DNA of 64,000 nt. Origin: Nitrospinia bacterium (GTDB lineage: Bacteria > Nitrospinota > Nitrospinia > Nitrospinales > JAJDAT01). The first letter of the stretch is position 1. Each line of letters begins with the position of its first letter. Below, one piece after another: positions 63,053-64,000 of this stretch. The notes under the pieces were generated by a model that was given only the letters and a program-made list of their open reading frames with translations, was not told the DNA's origin and ran no database searches. The stretch lies in assembly GCA_029261715.1 (NCBI GenBank), contig JAJDAT010000030.1, positions 121,398-185,397 of the forward strand, written 5' to 3'. A program made the translations under genes and the position numbers.

Positions 63053-64000
63053 TAATCATCTTTTTTCGGAAAATACTTCGCCAAAACATCTTTGACAGCT
63101 TTGGGTTTGTGGAATTGATCAACAAGATCTTCACCGCTATAAGAATTGAAAGTACCTTTTTCTGTGTATCGGAGGTGACGCAAACCTTCGGCGTTGGCGT
63201 CAAAGCGACCATCCGGTAACAACGCCAACCAACCATTCGCTTCGAATGGATAGAGATATAGAACCGTTTCATAACTATCCAAATCCCAAACTTGAATTCG
63301 CCCTGCGTCTCCGCCAACAATCAAAGCGCTCGAACCTGGAATAAACGACACGGTACGAATCGGTCCCAAGTGCCCCTCTAGCGTTTGCAGGCAATGGCCT
63401 GATTCCGCGTTCCACACACGCACCGTATTGTCATCAGAACCGCTCGCGATTTGTCCCTCATGCCAAGTTACGGAAGAAACAGCACTAGAATGTCCCTTAA
63501 GCGTTTGTAGACAATTACCCGATTCCACGTCCCACACACGCACCGTCTTGTCATTAGAACCGCTCGCGACTTTTCCCTCATGCCATACTACGGAATTAAC
63601 AGCGCTAAAATGTCCCGTAAGCGTTTGCAGGCAATCTCCTGTGAAAACATCCCAAACGCGCACCGTATTGTCATCAGAACCGCTCGCGATTTGTCCCTCA
63701 TGCCAAGTTACGGAAGAAACAGCACTAGAATGTCCCTTAAGCGTTTGTAGACAATTACCCGATACTGCGTCCCACACACGCACCGTCTTGTCATTAGAAC
63801 CGCTCGCGATTTGTCCCTCATACCAAACTACGGAAGAAACATAACGAGAATGTCCCGTAAGCGTTTGCAGGCAATTGCCAAATTCGGCGTTCCACACACG
63901 CACCGTATTGTCATTAGAACCGCTCGCGATTTGTCCCTCATGCCAAGCTACGGAATTAACAGAACTAGAATGTCCCGTAAGCGTTTGCAGGCAATTGTCC
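63052..64000 (-). CDS. WD40 repeat protein, 3' part; start beyond the window
   Basis: The open frame runs minus from the right edge to 63052, about 315 residues. It contains at least seven WD40 units of 40 residues (NCLQTLKGHSSAVSSV, then WHEGQIASGSNDKTVRVWD). At DNA level the units repeat every 120 bases with near identity, for instance 63421-63540 and 63661-63780. After the last blade a non-repeat C-terminus follows (SYETVLYLYPFEANGWLALLP region, ending FPKKDD). WD40 proteins of this type often have an N-terminal NTPase or caspase-like domain, which would lie outside the window. Confidence 0.85.
   Translation of the reverse strand, partial: DNCLQTLTGHSSSVNSVAWHEGQIASGSNDNTVRVWNAEFGNCLQTLTGHSRYVSSVVWYEGQIASGSNDKTVRVWDAVSGNCLQTLKGHSSAVSSVTWHEGQIASGSDDNTVRVWDVFTGDCLQTLTGHFSAVNSVVWHEGKVASGSNDKTVRVWDVESGNCLQTLKGHSSAVSSVTWHEGQIASGSDDNTVRVWNAESGHCLQTLEGHLGPIRTVSFIPGSSALIVGGDAGRIQVWDLDSYETVLYLYPFEANGWLALLPDGRFDANAEGLRHLRYTEKGTFNSYSGEDLVDQFHKPKAVKDVLAKYFPKKDD

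Noticed and set aside
63361..64000. Regular 120-bp repeats as a CRISPR array
   Set aside because: The repeats are coding WD40 units in one open frame with no spacer-repeat alternation.

Overview
The window looks like the chromosome of a low-GC (about 40 percent by eye) Gram-negative bacterium with an anaerobic or micro-oxic metabolism. It carries periplasmic proteins with signal peptides, an HtrA protease, a ferredoxin-linked oxidoreductase, NfnAB and a group 3b type [NiFe] hydrogenase. The gene set (3b hydrogenase, giant multicopper oxidase, SCO1, WD40, TPR and LRR proteins) would suit Nitrospinota or a related deep-branching phylum, but no rRNA or marker gene in the window proves this. No tRNA, rRNA, CRISPR array or complete insertion sequence was seen.

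Layout. Bases 1-85 (minus) are the 5' end of prfB with its programmed +1 frameshift site. Bases 357-7707 (plus) form a surface-glycan or lipid decoration cluster: radical SAM, hexapeptide acyltransferase, acyl carrier protein, PIG-L deacetylase, MaoC hydratase, SDR, FkbH-like HAD protein and a GT2. Bases 7715-9894 (minus) hold a rhodanese and a TMTC-like membrane/TPR protein. Bases 10205-15808 (minus) encode a giant subtilase/VWA protein. A DASS transporter and a second radical SAM/SPASM protein follow on minus, then leuC-leuD, an FGE-domain protein and an LRR protein on plus.

Bases 22725-34999 (minus) hold a REC-HK-REC kinase and a periplasmic redox set: a cytochrome c fused to a substrate-binding protein, a SCO1 copper chaperone, a YVTN beta-propeller and a roughly 1790-residue multicopper oxidase of the MofA/MnxG size class. 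This set is my best candidate for an undescribed system. NfnAB and a 173-residue orphan follow on minus.

From 38329 to 62767 every gene is on plus. In order these are fhs, a short region of small ORFs with exceptionally strong Shine-Dalgarno sequences, a 2-oxoacid:ferredoxin oxidoreductase (gamma-delta fusion, alpha, beta), an ADP-forming acyl-CoA synthetase, a Glu/Leu-type dehydrogenase, htrA, the hydrogenase genes (hydB, a cNMP-fold protein, hydG, hydD, hydA), a PAS-GGDEF diguanylate cyclase, a maturation protease, a truncated hypA and hypFCDE. DUF4177-like, TM2 and long KamA-family genes end the run. The right edge holds a 50-bp perfect inverted repeat and the 3' end of a WD40 repeat gene.

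How the genes could work together (inference): amino acids are deaminated, the 2-oxoacids are oxidised with ferredoxin, and the acyl-CoA yields ATP through the ADP-forming synthetase. NfnAB and the 3b hydrogenase balance ferredoxin, NAD(P)H and H2. This is the plan known from Thermococcales. Two genes inside the hydrogenase operon (cNMP fold, GGDEF) suggest nucleotide second-messenger control. Two copies of an 89-bp element with short inverted ends, a remnant of a second nfnB/gltD-like gene and the right-edge inverted repeat show past recombination.
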